Made by a program: the position numbers and the translations under genes | Notes under the pieces: model-generated | What the model saw: the letters and a program-made list of their open reading frames with translations, nothing else | Told to the model about the DNA's origin: nothing | The model's database searches: none | Source of the DNA: Bacteroidales bacterium UBA2716 | GTDB lineage: Bacteria; Bacteroidota; Bacteroidia; Bacteroidales; UBA932 | NCBI GenBank assembly: GCA_002354005.1 | Contig: DEKS01000094.1 | Location: 1-12,805, forward strand | Direction of reading: 5' to 3' | Length of the DNA stretch: 12,805 bases | Shown here: positions 6,561 through 12,598 of the stretch, piece by piece | Numbering within the stretch: position 1 is the stretch's first letter | Layout: each line of letters begins with the position of its first letter

Positions 6561-6599
6561 AAACCGCAAAATTTGGTGCGCGCATTTGGGCTGAGCCAC
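6544..6599. repeat. Long imperfect palindrome (two-step stem)
   Basis: Perfect 8-bp arms AGCCCAAA (6556-6563) and TTTGGGCT (6585-6592) enclose a 21-base interior. A second outer 5-bp pair, GTGGC (6544-6548) and GCCAC (6595-6599), is offset by bulges of 7 and 2 bases. Inside, CGC (6565-6567) can pair with GCG (6578-6580). No T-run follows, so a classical terminator is unlikely. It lies at the right end of repeat copy 1. Confidence 0.55.
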
Positions 6600-6803
6600 A
6601 ATTCACGTTAAATGGAAGTTATTGGCAATCAGCAAATTACAGAAAATCACCTATGCATATCGACATAGACGATTTTGCATAATGGACTGTTTATCAATCG
6701 GTTATATTTCACAGTCCTCAGAATCCGGCCCAAAGGAAACAAGGGTAACACAATAGAACGGGGATTGTTATGGTTTTATTGCTCACGGACAATAAATTTG
6801 TGC
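6600..6803. other. Non-coding stretch upstream of the split gene, with inverted repeats
   Basis: No convincing coding frame is seen. The stretch is AT-richer than its surroundings and holds TATGC/GCATA arms (6652-6656, 6677-6681) and a 7-bp pair GGACTGT/ACAGTCC (6684-6690, 6711-6717). These may be operator-like or transcript hairpins; nothing more can be said from sequence. Confidence 0.3.
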
Positions 6804-6811
6804 TATCTTTG
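6779..6811 (+). promoter_or_regulatory. Promoter of the split membrane/lipocalin-like gene
   Basis: TTG 6779-6781, a 22-base spacer and TATCTTTG 6804-6811 precede ATG 6854 with a leader of about 37 bases. The -7 element is a full match. Confidence 0.5.
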
Positions 6812-6853
6812 CCTTAGCCCGCTACGCGGCAGCATGAGTTAATAGCTGAAAGT

Positions 6854-7420
6854 ATGGAAAAGAAGTCGACTTATAAAAAGATTGACTGGCAGGAGTTCTT
6901 TATCTCTGTCATAGGAACGGCCATCGGCATAGCGATCACCTTTATCGTGGACGGAATGCTGGAGCGCCGGAACAAGGCGCAAGCCCAGCGGCTCACGGCC
7001 ATTATGGTCATTCACGACATAGACAATTCCATAGATATCGTCAAAGAAATGAGGGAGGAAGAAGAGCGGAATGGCGAATTGCTGCGTCTCGCCCTGAAAC
7101 AAAGGGACCATTTGGAAGGAATGCCGTTTGACACCCTCAACAGCGTTCTGGTCGTTCTGACAGATTCTCGTTCGGAATTCAGCTTCGATACATCCAAGGA
7201 GAAAATTTTCAACAGCGACCTGGACACCTGGCAGAATCTTGGCAACATGGCGTTTCTGGACAATGTTCAGAGTTTCTATCATCACAGGCAATGGTTTCAG
7301 GATGGCGTGAATCAATCGACCATGTGGAAGAAACCCATTTCTGACGAAGAGTACATGCAGTTTATCATGGGAACCGGCTGGGTAACGAGAGAAGCGTATG
7401 CCGCCGCCCTGCTGCCGTAA
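6854..7420 (+). CDS. 5' piece: N-terminal membrane anchor and helical region (188 aa)
   Basis: As it stands this piece would be translated from the promoter at 6779-6811. MEKKSTYKKIDWQEFF precedes a membrane segment at about 17-36 (ISVIGTAIGIAITFIVDGML), then a basic/charged helical stretch (LERRNKAQAQR; VKEMREEEERNGELLRLALK) that could form a coiled coil, then a region with DLDTWQNLGNMAFLDNVQ. The layout resembles Bacteroidetes proteins with one N-terminal anchor and a long extracytoplasmic or cytoplasmic part of unknown role. I recognise no named family. Confidence 0.5.
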   Translation: MEKKSTYKKIDWQEFFISVIGTAIGIAITFIVDGMLERRNKAQAQRLTAIMVIHDIDNSIDIVKEMREEEERNGELLRLALKQRDHLEGMPFDTLNSVLVVLTDSRSEFSFDTSKEKIFNSDLDTWQNLGNMAFLDNVQSFYHHRQWFQDGVNQSTMWKKPISDEEYMQFIMGTGWVTREAYAAALLP

Positions 7421-8053
7421 CTGAAAGAGAAACTTTACTCAAACAGGGTTGCCTACTATATCAATATTTCTTCAAGCCGAATAGACTATCTGACGCAATT
7501 GATTGACTATTGGACCGGGCTTAATGATGAGAACAAGTTCCTGATGGGCATCGCGGACCAGGAACTGGAAGACTATGTCAGCAACATTAGCAAGAAGGGT
7601 ACTCCCTTGAAGCGGCCGACACTGCTGGGCCATTGGGTCTTGACCATCGGAGACCAAACCAACGAATATGACTTCCACGGCGACCATAGTTACGACTTTA
7701 CGATTGACTATGCATCTGCTTTCATGAAGACGATGACTTTTTCCGGCAGGCTGAAGATGAAGATCTCGTATGGCGGGGATTGGTCTTTCCAGGGTGATTC
7801 GCTGGTTTTGACCCCCAACTACAACACGGTGGATGTGAGCGTGGACCCGAGCGCCCTGGTGCCTGATGAAAACATGCAGGACAGCTTGGACGCCTGGGTA
7901 ATCCGATATCGGGAGCAGACGATGGACAACTTCAAAGAAATGGCTGACAAAGGAGATAAGCGTACCTTCAAAGCCCTACTGGATTCTTCCCATGACAAAA
8001 TGGAATGGACCGAGTCCGATGGCACCGTGCGTTATCTGAAACGGAAAAAATAA
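7421..8053 (+). pseudogene. 3' piece: lipocalin-like C-terminal domain (210 codons after the internal stop)
   Basis: The frame continues directly after TAA 7420. Its only plausible restarts are TTG 7499 or ATG 7544, and neither has a promoter or clear ribosome site. Residues from about 7614 on look like a lipocalin-type beta-barrel start (LGHWVLTIGDQTNEYDF), then alternating strands (FSGRLKMKISYGGDWSF, GDSLVLTPNYNTVDVSV) and a helical, charged end (KEMADKGDKRTFKALL to LKRKK). Such domains bind small hydrophobic ligands or serve as scaffolds; no ligand can be inferred. Confidence 0.45.
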
Positions 8054-8146
8054 TCCTCCTTGTCGGCGTTGTGATGATGTGGATGGATCCCAGCGGAATG
8101 AGCTGGGGAGGAGAACCGATGCTGGGCCTGCGCAACGGCCGGAAAG

Positions 8147-8467
8147 TTATACCATTCTAAGCCCGATTACGGACGCAATCAATGTAAAAATAAAGAACAG
8201 CCGCCAGAAACTCGCAGGCTCCTTGAATACCAGGATGCCGATGAGCACCGTGCCAATGGCCCCGATGCCCGTCCAAACGGGGTAGGCCGTGCCGATAGGG
8301 ATGGTCTTTGCGGCTTTCGCCAGCAGCAACATGCTTAGCGCCGACACCACCACAAATCCCGCATACCATCCGGCAGCCTCCCATCCGGTTGCGAGTTTTG
8401 CTTTGCCCAGGCAGAACGTGAACCCACATTCGCACAGCCCGGCGACAATCAAAATGATCCAGTTCAT
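8147..8467 (-). CDS. Small multidrug resistance (SMR) transporter, SugE/Gdx-like
   Basis: A 106-residue inner-membrane protein with four hydrophobic helices, the usual SMR size. It has the coupling glutamate Glu13 in the SugE-type opening MNWIILIVAGLCE with Gly10, and the Gdx-type block GTAYPVWTGIGAIG (59-72). Where E. coli SugE and characterised Gdx have Trp16, this protein has Phe16 (CGFTFCLGKAK), so guanidinium export, the Gdx function, cannot be assumed; quaternary ammonium export is the alternative. The frame extends upstream to 8530, but only ATG 8467 gives the conserved N-terminus. The gene has its own -7 box and a hairpin-rich leader. SMR proteins work as dimers; no second SMR gene is present here. 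Confidence 0.88.
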   Translation of the reverse strand: MNWIILIVAGLCECGFTFCLGKAKLATGWEAAGWYAGFVVVSALSMLLLAKAAKTIPIGTAYPVWTGIGAIGTVLIGILVFKEPASFWRLFFIFTLIASVIGLRMV

Positions 8468-8521
8468 AATCTTTGTTGTCCCTTCCGAGGGCTGCAGCAA
8501 TACCCGGCGTCTCCTTCTGAG
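8468..8521 (-). promoter_or_regulatory. Structured 5' leader of the SMR gene
   Basis: The ~54-base leader between the predicted transcription start and ATG 8467 contains a strong hairpin CCCT-CGGA-AGGG ~15-25 bases before the ATG and a second possible stem, GGGT with GCCC, just upstream. SMR genes are frequent targets of guanidine riboswitches, but I cannot match the conserved bases of any guanidine class here. Confidence 0.25.
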
Positions 8522-8527
8522 GGTGCA

Positions 8528-8535
8528 CAAAGATA
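8528..8535 (-). promoter_or_regulatory. -7 promoter element (TATCTTTG) of the SMR gene
   Basis: The minus strand reads TATCTTTG, a full match to TAnnTTTG, 61 bases before the SMR ATG. No -33 TTG is evident. Confidence 0.45.
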
Positions 8536-8650
8536 GTCATTTTTCCCGGGTAACTCATCTTTTAGAGACACTTGTGGCAGTGTTGCAGACAGCTTCCCCC
8601 CTGCCTCATGCGCCGCATGCCTGATTTCGTCCGGTTCAGGAACTCCTCAC

Positions 8651-9538
8651 CTAAGGAGCCATTTCCTCCAGCCGGAGGGCGAGTCTCCGGACAAGCTCTT
8701 CGTGGCGGAGAAGTCCCCACGGGGCGTCCGTGAAGGACGGAGGAACGCTGCTGGCGATACGGGCGATGGCGATATCCGGCCTTAGGCGGATGATCATCTC
8801 CGCCAGAAGGTCAATGTACTCCTGAGGTCCGGGACGAAGGAAGTCCCCGGGCCTTTCTCTGTACTCGGAGGCCATGGGGGTCCCTTTCAGGATCTGGAGC
8901 TGGTGGAACTTGAGATAGTCAAGGGGCAGGGCGCTGAGAATCTCCGCCTCTTGAAGGAGCATCTCCCGCGTTTCCCCTGGAAGGCCGAGGATGATGTGAC
9001 CGCCGGTGGCGAGCCCCTTTGATGCCGTCGCCATGATAGCCCTTCTGGTGCAGGCGAAGTCGTGCCCCCGGTTGATGCGCTGGAGCGTGAGGTCATAGAC
9101 GGATTCAATGCCGTACTCCACTTCTACAATCTTTCCGCGTTCCTTGATGGCAGAGAGGTAGTCGAGTTTTTCTGTGTCGATGCAGTCCGGTCGCGTGCCG
9201 ATGACAAGCCCCCTTACCGCAGGGTGGGACAGGGCGGCTTCGTACCGCTCACGAAGGACGTCGATGGGAGCGTATGTGTTCGAGAAGGCCTGGAAATAGG
9301 TCAGGTAGCCATCAGCCTTCCTGCCCCTTGCAGTGTGGAAGGCGATACCGGCGTCTATCTGCTCCGGGATGGATTGCCCTTGGGTATAGGAAGGGTGAAA
9401 TGCAGCGTTATCGCAGAAGGTGCATCCCCCGGTTCCGAGTGTCCCATCCCTGTTCGGACAGGTGAAGCCCCCGTCCAGGGTGAGGCGTTGAAGACGCATC
9501 CCGTACCGCTCGGTGTAACTGTATGGTTTGAACAGCAT
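8651..9538 (-). CDS. TIGR01212-family radical SAM protein (YhcC-like)
   Basis: A 295-residue cytoplasmic radical SAM enzyme. The iron-sulfur cluster cysteines are visible as FTCPNRDGTLGTGGCTFCDN: Cys27, Cys39 and Cys42, the long-spaced pattern special to this family. Further family blocks: GYLTYFQAFSNTYAP (77-91), VIGTRPDCID (112-121), VEYGIESVYD (140-149), GGHIILGLPGE (179-189) and FHQLQILKGTPMA. Length matches E. coli YhcC (~300). The family's substrate is not established to my knowledge, so no reaction is assigned. It is transcribed away from the lipoprotein gene at 9696 across an 83-bp gap, and the SMR gene downstream has its own promoter. Confidence 0.92.
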   Translation of the reverse strand: MLFKPYSYTERYGMRLQRLTLDGGFTCPNRDGTLGTGGCTFCDNAAFHPSYTQGQSIPEQIDAGIAFHTARGRKADGYLTYFQAFSNTYAPIDVLRERYEAALSHPAVRGLVIGTRPDCIDTEKLDYLSAIKERGKIVEVEYGIESVYDLTLQRINRGHDFACTRRAIMATASKGLATGGHIILGLPGETREMLLQEAEILSALPLDYLKFHQLQILKGTPMASEYRERPGDFLRPGPQEYIDLLAEMIIRLRPDIAIARIASSVPPSFTDAPWGLLRHEELVRRLALRLEEMAP

Positions 9539-9607
9539 GACTGGCCCTATCTCTGAAAAAATTCTGAAAACATACCGCTAATTTACCACTTTTTCGGGTA
9601 TTTGTTG

Positions 9608-9615
9608 TATTTTTG
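9608..9615 (+). promoter_or_regulatory. -7 promoter element (TATTTTTG) of the small lipoprotein locus
   Basis: TATTTTTG matches TAnnTTTG and lies seven bases before ATG 9622, so transcripts should start near 9620. The leader upstream of the lipoprotein ATG 9696 would then be about 75 bases. No clear -33 TTG. Confidence 0.4.
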
Positions 9616-9621
9616 CTTCGT

Positions 9622-9699
9622 ATGGTCACTCTCATCATCATCGCCGTCACCTGCCGCCCGGACTTTTTCCAGCACTTCCTGGCACAACTCGGACTATGA
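9622..9699 (+). CDS. Possible 25-residue leader peptide overlapping the lipoprotein start
   Basis: ATG 9622 opens a hydrophobic then mixed peptide (MVTLIIIAVTCRPDFFQHF ... LGL) ending at TGA 9697-9699, which overlaps the lipoprotein ATG 9696 as ATGA. Such overlap often couples translation. The ATG is almost at the predicted transcription start, so it would be near-leaderless. Its last bases lie in repeat copy 2. It could be a regulatory leader, a small membrane peptide or chance. Confidence 0.25.
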   Translation: MVTLIIIAVTCRPDFFQHFLAQLGL

Positions 9700-9729
9700 C
9701 GCGTTTCCTGCATATCGTCGGGAGGACGT
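9687..9729 (+). repeat. Repeat copy 2, left half
   Basis: These 43 bases match 6454-6496 except for one base (A9693 against G6460). They hold the ATG and first codons (MTRFLHIVGRT) of the lipoprotein gene and end in GGAGGACGT (9721-9729), the 9-bp sequence repeated at 10130-10138. Confidence 0.8.
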
Positions 9730-10154
9730 CATCCCTCGTCCTGATTCTTGTCCTTCTGTTCTCCTGCGGGGCTCCCCGTCATCTGTCCAGGGAAAGCCTT
9801 GTGGATGCTGTCTGGACGTTCAGCCAGTCTCATCCGAAGGGATTCACGCTCGATGTCCGCACGATGACTGAACCCACGGAGGGAATCAGCGTTGCGTATT
9901 GGGCCACGCAGGACAGCCACGGAAGGCAGGCGCTGGATGCCGTGGTAAGCCATGCCACCACGCACGATGGCTTCGTGGGCGGATGGCTGGATCCGTCGGA
10001 CAGCCTCTACTACTTCGACAGTGTCCGTCTCTTCCCGGAAGACTCGCTGGAGGCGGCCGTCAATTTCGGGAAAGCTAACCTCCAAAAGGCGATTTACAAA
10101 CTCTCCACCGGTGAGGAGATAATTCTGAAGGAGGACGTTTCTTCGAGCCGGTAA
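9696..10154 (+). CDS. Small lipoprotein of unknown function bounded by repeat halves
   Basis: A 152-residue protein with a lipoprotein signal (SSLVLILVLLFSC, Cys24 following Ser). The mature part has a conserved-looking block: TLDVRTMTEPTEGISVAY, RQALDAVVSHATTHDGFVGG, WLDPSDSLYYFDSVRLFPED and AVNFGKANLQKAIYKLSTGE. The GGWxDxxxxxYYFDSVRxFPE pattern followed by an 'A.xFGKxNxQxAIYxLxxGEEI' stretch resembles a small domain I associate with polyvalent proteins of Bacteroidetes mobile elements; this is memory-based inference, no named family is claimed. The first 11 codons and the last codons (EDVSSSR and TAA) lie in the two halves of the repeat, so the same DNA motif frames the gene. Start at ATG 9696 overlaps the stop of the leader ORF. 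Confidence 0.65.
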   Translation: MTRFLHIVGRTSSLVLILVLLFSCGAPRHLSRESLVDAVWTFSQSHPKGFTLDVRTMTEPTEGISVAYWATQDSHGRQALDAVVSHATTHDGFVGGWLDPSDSLYYFDSVRLFPEDSLEAAVNFGKANLQKAIYKLSTGEEIILKEDVSSSR

Positions 10155-10197
10155 AACCCCGACCGGAGGTACGGTGATGTGCACATTGGCTCACTTT
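10130..10197 (+). repeat. Repeat copy 2, right half, with CCGGT/ACCGG hairpin
   Basis: Bases 10130-10181 match 6488-6539 in 47 of 52 positions, with weaker similarity (TGGCTCACTTTT) to about 10197. It starts with GGAGGACGT, encodes the end of the lipoprotein including its TAA, and contains a perfect 5-bp stem CCGGT/ACCGG around a 9-base loop just across the stop codon; the stem is conserved in copy 1 (6506-6510 with 6520-6524). Confidence 0.75.
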
Positions 10198-10211
10198 TCA
10201 AAGAAAATATG

Positions 10212-10219
10212 TACATTTG
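10212..10219 (+). promoter_or_regulatory. -7 promoter element (TACATTTG) of the methyltransferase operon
   Basis: TACATTTG is a full match to TAnnTTTG, 15 bases before ATG 10235. A TTG at 10186-10188 could be the -33 element, though the 23-base spacer is long. The alternative TTG start codon at 10217 lies inside this box. Confidence 0.5.
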
Positions 10220-10234
10220 CTTGGGATTGGAACA

Positions 10235-10720
10235 ATGAAACAGGTTCTTGGATACATACTGGGATTCTGCATCTTCATCATCGGCATACCCGCGCTGATG
10301 TGGTGGGTGGCCGGGATGCCGGCCATCTCCGACATCCCTGTCGGGAGAATCTATCTCGGCGCCTTACTCGGGATCGCCGGGATGGTGATAAGCATATGGA
10401 GCATCATCTACATGAAACGCGTCGGCAAGGGGAACCCCTTTGACGCGATGGGACATGAGGTGGCTCCCAGGACCCGGCACCTGATGACGGAAGGGCCATA
10501 CCGGCTATCCCGTAATCCCATGCTGTCCGGGACATATCTCTACTATTTCGGAGTCCTCATCGGCCTATGGAATGGCTGGGCTTTGCTCGTATTTATCATT
10601 CTTGCGGGACTGATGATGCTTCAAGTACACTCCGAGGAGAGACGCCTTGAGGCGGACTTCGGAGACAATTACGTCGACTACAAGAAACGCACAGGCCGCT
10701 TCATCACCTTCAAGAAATGA
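10235..10720 (+). CDS. ICMT/PEMT-like integral membrane methyltransferase
   Basis: A 161-residue membrane protein with about four to five hydrophobic segments. The C-terminal cofactor-binding region carries the family signatures GPYRLSRNPMLSG (87-99) and EERRLEADFGDNYVDYKKR (134-152), as in isoprenylcysteine carboxyl methyltransferase and related S-adenosylmethionine-dependent phospholipid or small-molecule methyltransferases. Bacteria have no prenylated proteins of the eukaryotic sort, so the true acceptor is unknown. A longer frame from TTG 10217 adds six residues but starts inside the -7 box, so ATG 10235 is chosen. Its TGA overlaps the next gene's ATG (ATGA), so it is the first gene of a translationally coupled operon. 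Confidence 0.85.
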   Translation: MKQVLGYILGFCIFIIGIPALMWWVAGMPAISDIPVGRIYLGALLGIAGMVISIWSIIYMKRVGKGNPFDAMGHEVAPRTRHLMTEGPYRLSRNPMLSGTYLYYFGVLIGLWNGWALLVFIILAGLMMLQVHSEERRLEADFGDNYVDYKKRTGRFITFKK

Positions 10721-11355
10721 AACTCACCGACCTCAAAGACCTCCGCGTCATTAAGAAAAGCCTGGAACCTCAGCCGGAGCCGAAACCGCAGCAAAACCAG
10801 CCGCGGAAACGCTCTGTGGAGCTTAGGAGCAAGGAGGAGGAGCATGCCCGGAACGAGGGCCTTTTCAAGGGCCAGAAGGTCCGCATGATGGACACCAATG
10901 ACACGGCGACCCTTATCGGGTTCGGCAAGGACTTCTATGAGTTGGAGCTGGACGGTCTCACCATCCGCGCTGTCCGGAGCGAGTTCATCCCCATCAACCC
11001 CGACGAGGACCGCAAGCTCTGCTCCGCCATCCCCTCCCGCTCCGCAAAGAAGCCCGCGGACGAACCCCTTCGCAGCGAGGACCCGTTGTCCGACCTCACC
11101 GTGGACCTCCATATCAAGCGTATCCCGGGAAGCGACGGCATCCCCGAATGGGCCGCCCTGGAGTTCCAGATGAACTACTTCCGGCAGGTCCTGCGCCAGA
11201 ACCTCAGGCACAAGGGCAAGCGTATCGTCTTCATCCATGGCGTCGGTGACGGCATCCTTGCCCAGGCCATCCGAAAGGAGCTGGACGAGGTCTTTACCCT
11301 CAACTGCTCCTACACTTTCGGCCCTATGGGCGCCACCAATGTCACTATCCGATGA
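10717..11355 (+). CDS. Smr-domain protein with SH3-like (DUF2027-type) N-terminal part
   Basis: A 212-residue cytoplasmic protein. A Pro/Gln-rich linker (17-30) and a charged helix (31-47) precede an SH3-like segment (GLFKGQKVRMMDTNDTATLI to RAVRSEFIPI, ~48-93). Residues ~128-212 are a Smr domain: the conserved DLH at 130-132 and FIHGVGDGIL (172-181). Smr domains bind or nick nucleic acid and, in recent work on other bacteria, act on stalled ribosomes. Bacteroidetes homologues annotated DUF2027 are longer, so this is a compact version. Start and stop both overlap neighbours through ATGA, at 10717-10720 and 11352-11355. Domain call is sure; cellular role is not. Confidence 0.85.
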   Translation: MKLTDLKDLRVIKKSLEPQPEPKPQQNQPRKRSVELRSKEEEHARNEGLFKGQKVRMMDTNDTATLIGFGKDFYELELDGLTIRAVRSEFIPINPDEDRKLCSAIPSRSAKKPADEPLRSEDPLSDLTVDLHIKRIPGSDGIPEWAALEFQMNYFRQVLRQNLRHKGKRIVFIHGVGDGILAQAIRKELDEVFTLNCSYTFGPMGATNVTIR

Positions 11356-11447
11356 GAGGAATCCTCATTTGGCTCGCGATTGGCATCCCGGCCATCCTCT
11401 CTCCACTTGCCATTCTGTCAGTCCTGATGGGCTGCCACGCTTTTTGA
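11352..11447 (+). CDS. 31-residue hydrophobic membrane peptide, coupled to the Smr gene
   Basis: ATG 11352 overlaps the Smr stop TGA 11353-11355 as ATGA and opens 31 codons ending at TGA 11445-11447. The peptide starts MRGILIWLAIGIPAIL and stays hydrophobic to LMGCHAF, one membrane span with a positively charged N-terminus. The gene order (two ATGA overlaps in a row) and 30-bp distance to the next gene support real translation. No family recognised; small single-span proteins often assist a larger membrane partner, here perhaps the methyltransferase. Confidence 0.5.
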   Translation: MRGILIWLAIGIPAILSPLAILSVLMGCHAF

Positions 11448-11477
11448 AGTAAAGGGACGAAAACCGAAACAAAAACT

Positions 11478-12584
11478 ATGTTCAACAAACATGATATCGC
11501 CCGTGATGCCTGCCAGCTCTTCGGGGCACAGGCCCGGAAGGGCTACGACTGGTGGTGGCACTCTTTCACCGGCCACGACGCCGAGACCGGCGCCGCCAAA
11601 CCCTTTTTCATTGAGTTCTTCCTGTGCAATCCCGCCCTGGGCGGCGACGAGCCCCAATTCGGGCAGGTTCCCGGACAGAAGCAGAGGCCTTCGTACCTCA
11701 TGGTCAAGGCCGGGGCCTGGGGCGAAGACGCAGCCCAGCTGCACCGTTTCTGGGGCTGGAAGCGCATCCGGGTGGACTGGGGCGTGCCCTTCAGCATCGA
11801 GGCCGACGACTGCTTCCTCACTGAGGACCGCACCCGCGGTCATGTCAAGGTGACGGATGCCGCAGCACATCCTGAGTGGATGTGCCAGGATGGGGAGATG
11901 TCGTGGGACCTCAAGATCAACAAGATTACGGCCTTCAATGTCGGTTTCGGTGCTGATGAGGTCTTCCGCAAGGCTGAAGCCTTCGAGATGTTCTGGCATG
12001 CGGAGGGTATGAAGAGCACCTTCGAGGGAGAAGTCATCTGGAACGGCCGTCGCTACCTGGTCCGCCCGGAGGACTGCTACGGCTACGCCGACAAGAACTG
12101 GGGCAAGGACTTCACCAGTCCATGGGTGTGGCTCTCTTCCAACAACCTCACCAGCGAAATCACCGGGAGGAAGCTGACGGACAGTGTATTCGATATCGGC
12201 GGAGGGCGACCCAAGGTTGGCCACCTTGCCCTTCCCCGTAAGCTCCTTTCCGCCTTCTGGTATGAGGGGAAACCCTATGAGTTTAACTTCTCGAAGGCCT
12301 GGACGGGGGTCCATACGGAGTTCGACTGCAAGGAGACCGACTCGCAGATTATCTGGCACGTGGAACAGCGCTCCCTTTCCGGCAGGATGGTGACCGACAT
12401 CACCTGCGAGAAAAAGGACATGCTCCTTGTCAATTACGAGGCCCCGGATGGGGTCAAGCGCCACAACCGCCTCTGGAACGGCGGCAATGGCAGGGGTACT
12501 GTGCAGCTTTTCGACATCAAGGGGAACCTTATCGACCGCATCCATGCCGAGAATGTGGGCTGCGAATGGGGTGAGTATTGCTAG
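11478..12584 (+). CDS. Tocopherol-cyclase-like / carotenoid-hydratase-like lipocalin-fold protein
   Basis: A 368-residue protein without a signal peptide. The pattern GYDWWWHSFTG (22-32), PFFIEFFLCNP (42-52), SYLMVKAGAWG (72-82), MSWDLKIN (141-148), FEMFWHAEGM (169-178), and above all YGYADKNWGKDFTSPWVWLS (201-220) followed by SNNL matches the tocopherol cyclase family (twin lipocalin-like barrels, related to CrtC/AttH). Plant tocopherol cyclases close the chromanol ring; bacterial members outside cyanobacteria have no proven substrate and here no quinone or carotenoid genes accompany it. Last gene of the methyltransferase operon, 30 bp after the small membrane peptide, with no promoter of its own visible. 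Family fairly sure, reaction unknown. Confidence 0.8.
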   Translation: MFNKHDIARDACQLFGAQARKGYDWWWHSFTGHDAETGAAKPFFIEFFLCNPALGGDEPQFGQVPGQKQRPSYLMVKAGAWGEDAAQLHRFWGWKRIRVDWGVPFSIEADDCFLTEDRTRGHVKVTDAAAHPEWMCQDGEMSWDLKINKITAFNVGFGADEVFRKAEAFEMFWHAEGMKSTFEGEVIWNGRRYLVRPEDCYGYADKNWGKDFTSPWVWLSSNNLTSEITGRKLTDSVFDIGGGRPKVGHLALPRKLLSAFWYEGKPYEFNFSKAWTGVHTEFDCKETDSQIIWHVEQRSLSGRMVTDITCEKKDMLLVNYEAPDGVKRHNRLWNGGNGRGTVQLFDIKGNLIDRIHAENVGCEWGEYC

Positions 12585-12598
12585 TAGCAGTCTCACTT

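Larger units (their letters stand above)
6854..8053 (+). pseudogene. Membrane-anchored protein with C-terminal lipocalin-like domain, split by in-frame TAA
   Basis: One reading frame runs from ATG 6854 to TAA 8051-8053, which would give 399 codons, interrupted only by TAA at 7418-7420. The frame on both sides is the same and stays protein-like right up to the stop (AAALLP before, LKEKLYSNRVAYYINISSS after), so the whole is best read as a single gene carrying one nonsense change rather than two genes. The ancestral codon could have been CAA, GAA or AAA. Other genes here use TAA as a normal terminator, so a reassigned code is not supported. The protein would have one N-terminal membrane anchor, a helical middle and a beta-rich end. 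Nothing else in it looks decayed, so the change is recent, a sequencing or assembly error, or read through. Confidence 0.6.

Noticed and set aside
5833..6606. 257-codon minus-strand frame opposite the second acetyltransferase
   Set aside because: Antisense shadow of a well-recognised gene, with His/Arg-rich, low-similarity sequence.
6607..6613. GTTAAAT near the palindrome as an integron attC core (GTTRRRY)
   Set aside because: No matching RYYYAAC partner at the other end of the palindrome and no integrase in the window; a 7-base degenerate match is expected by chance.
9721..10138. The 409-bp interior as a transposon with 9-bp target duplication
   Set aside because: Its two ends share no terminal inverted repeats and it encodes the body of a lipoprotein whose start and end lie outside, not a transposase.
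11418..12596. 392-codon minus-strand frame opposite the tocopherol-cyclase-like gene
   Set aside because: It is a mirror frame of a GC-rich gene with a clear family match on the plus strand; its own translation shows no domain.
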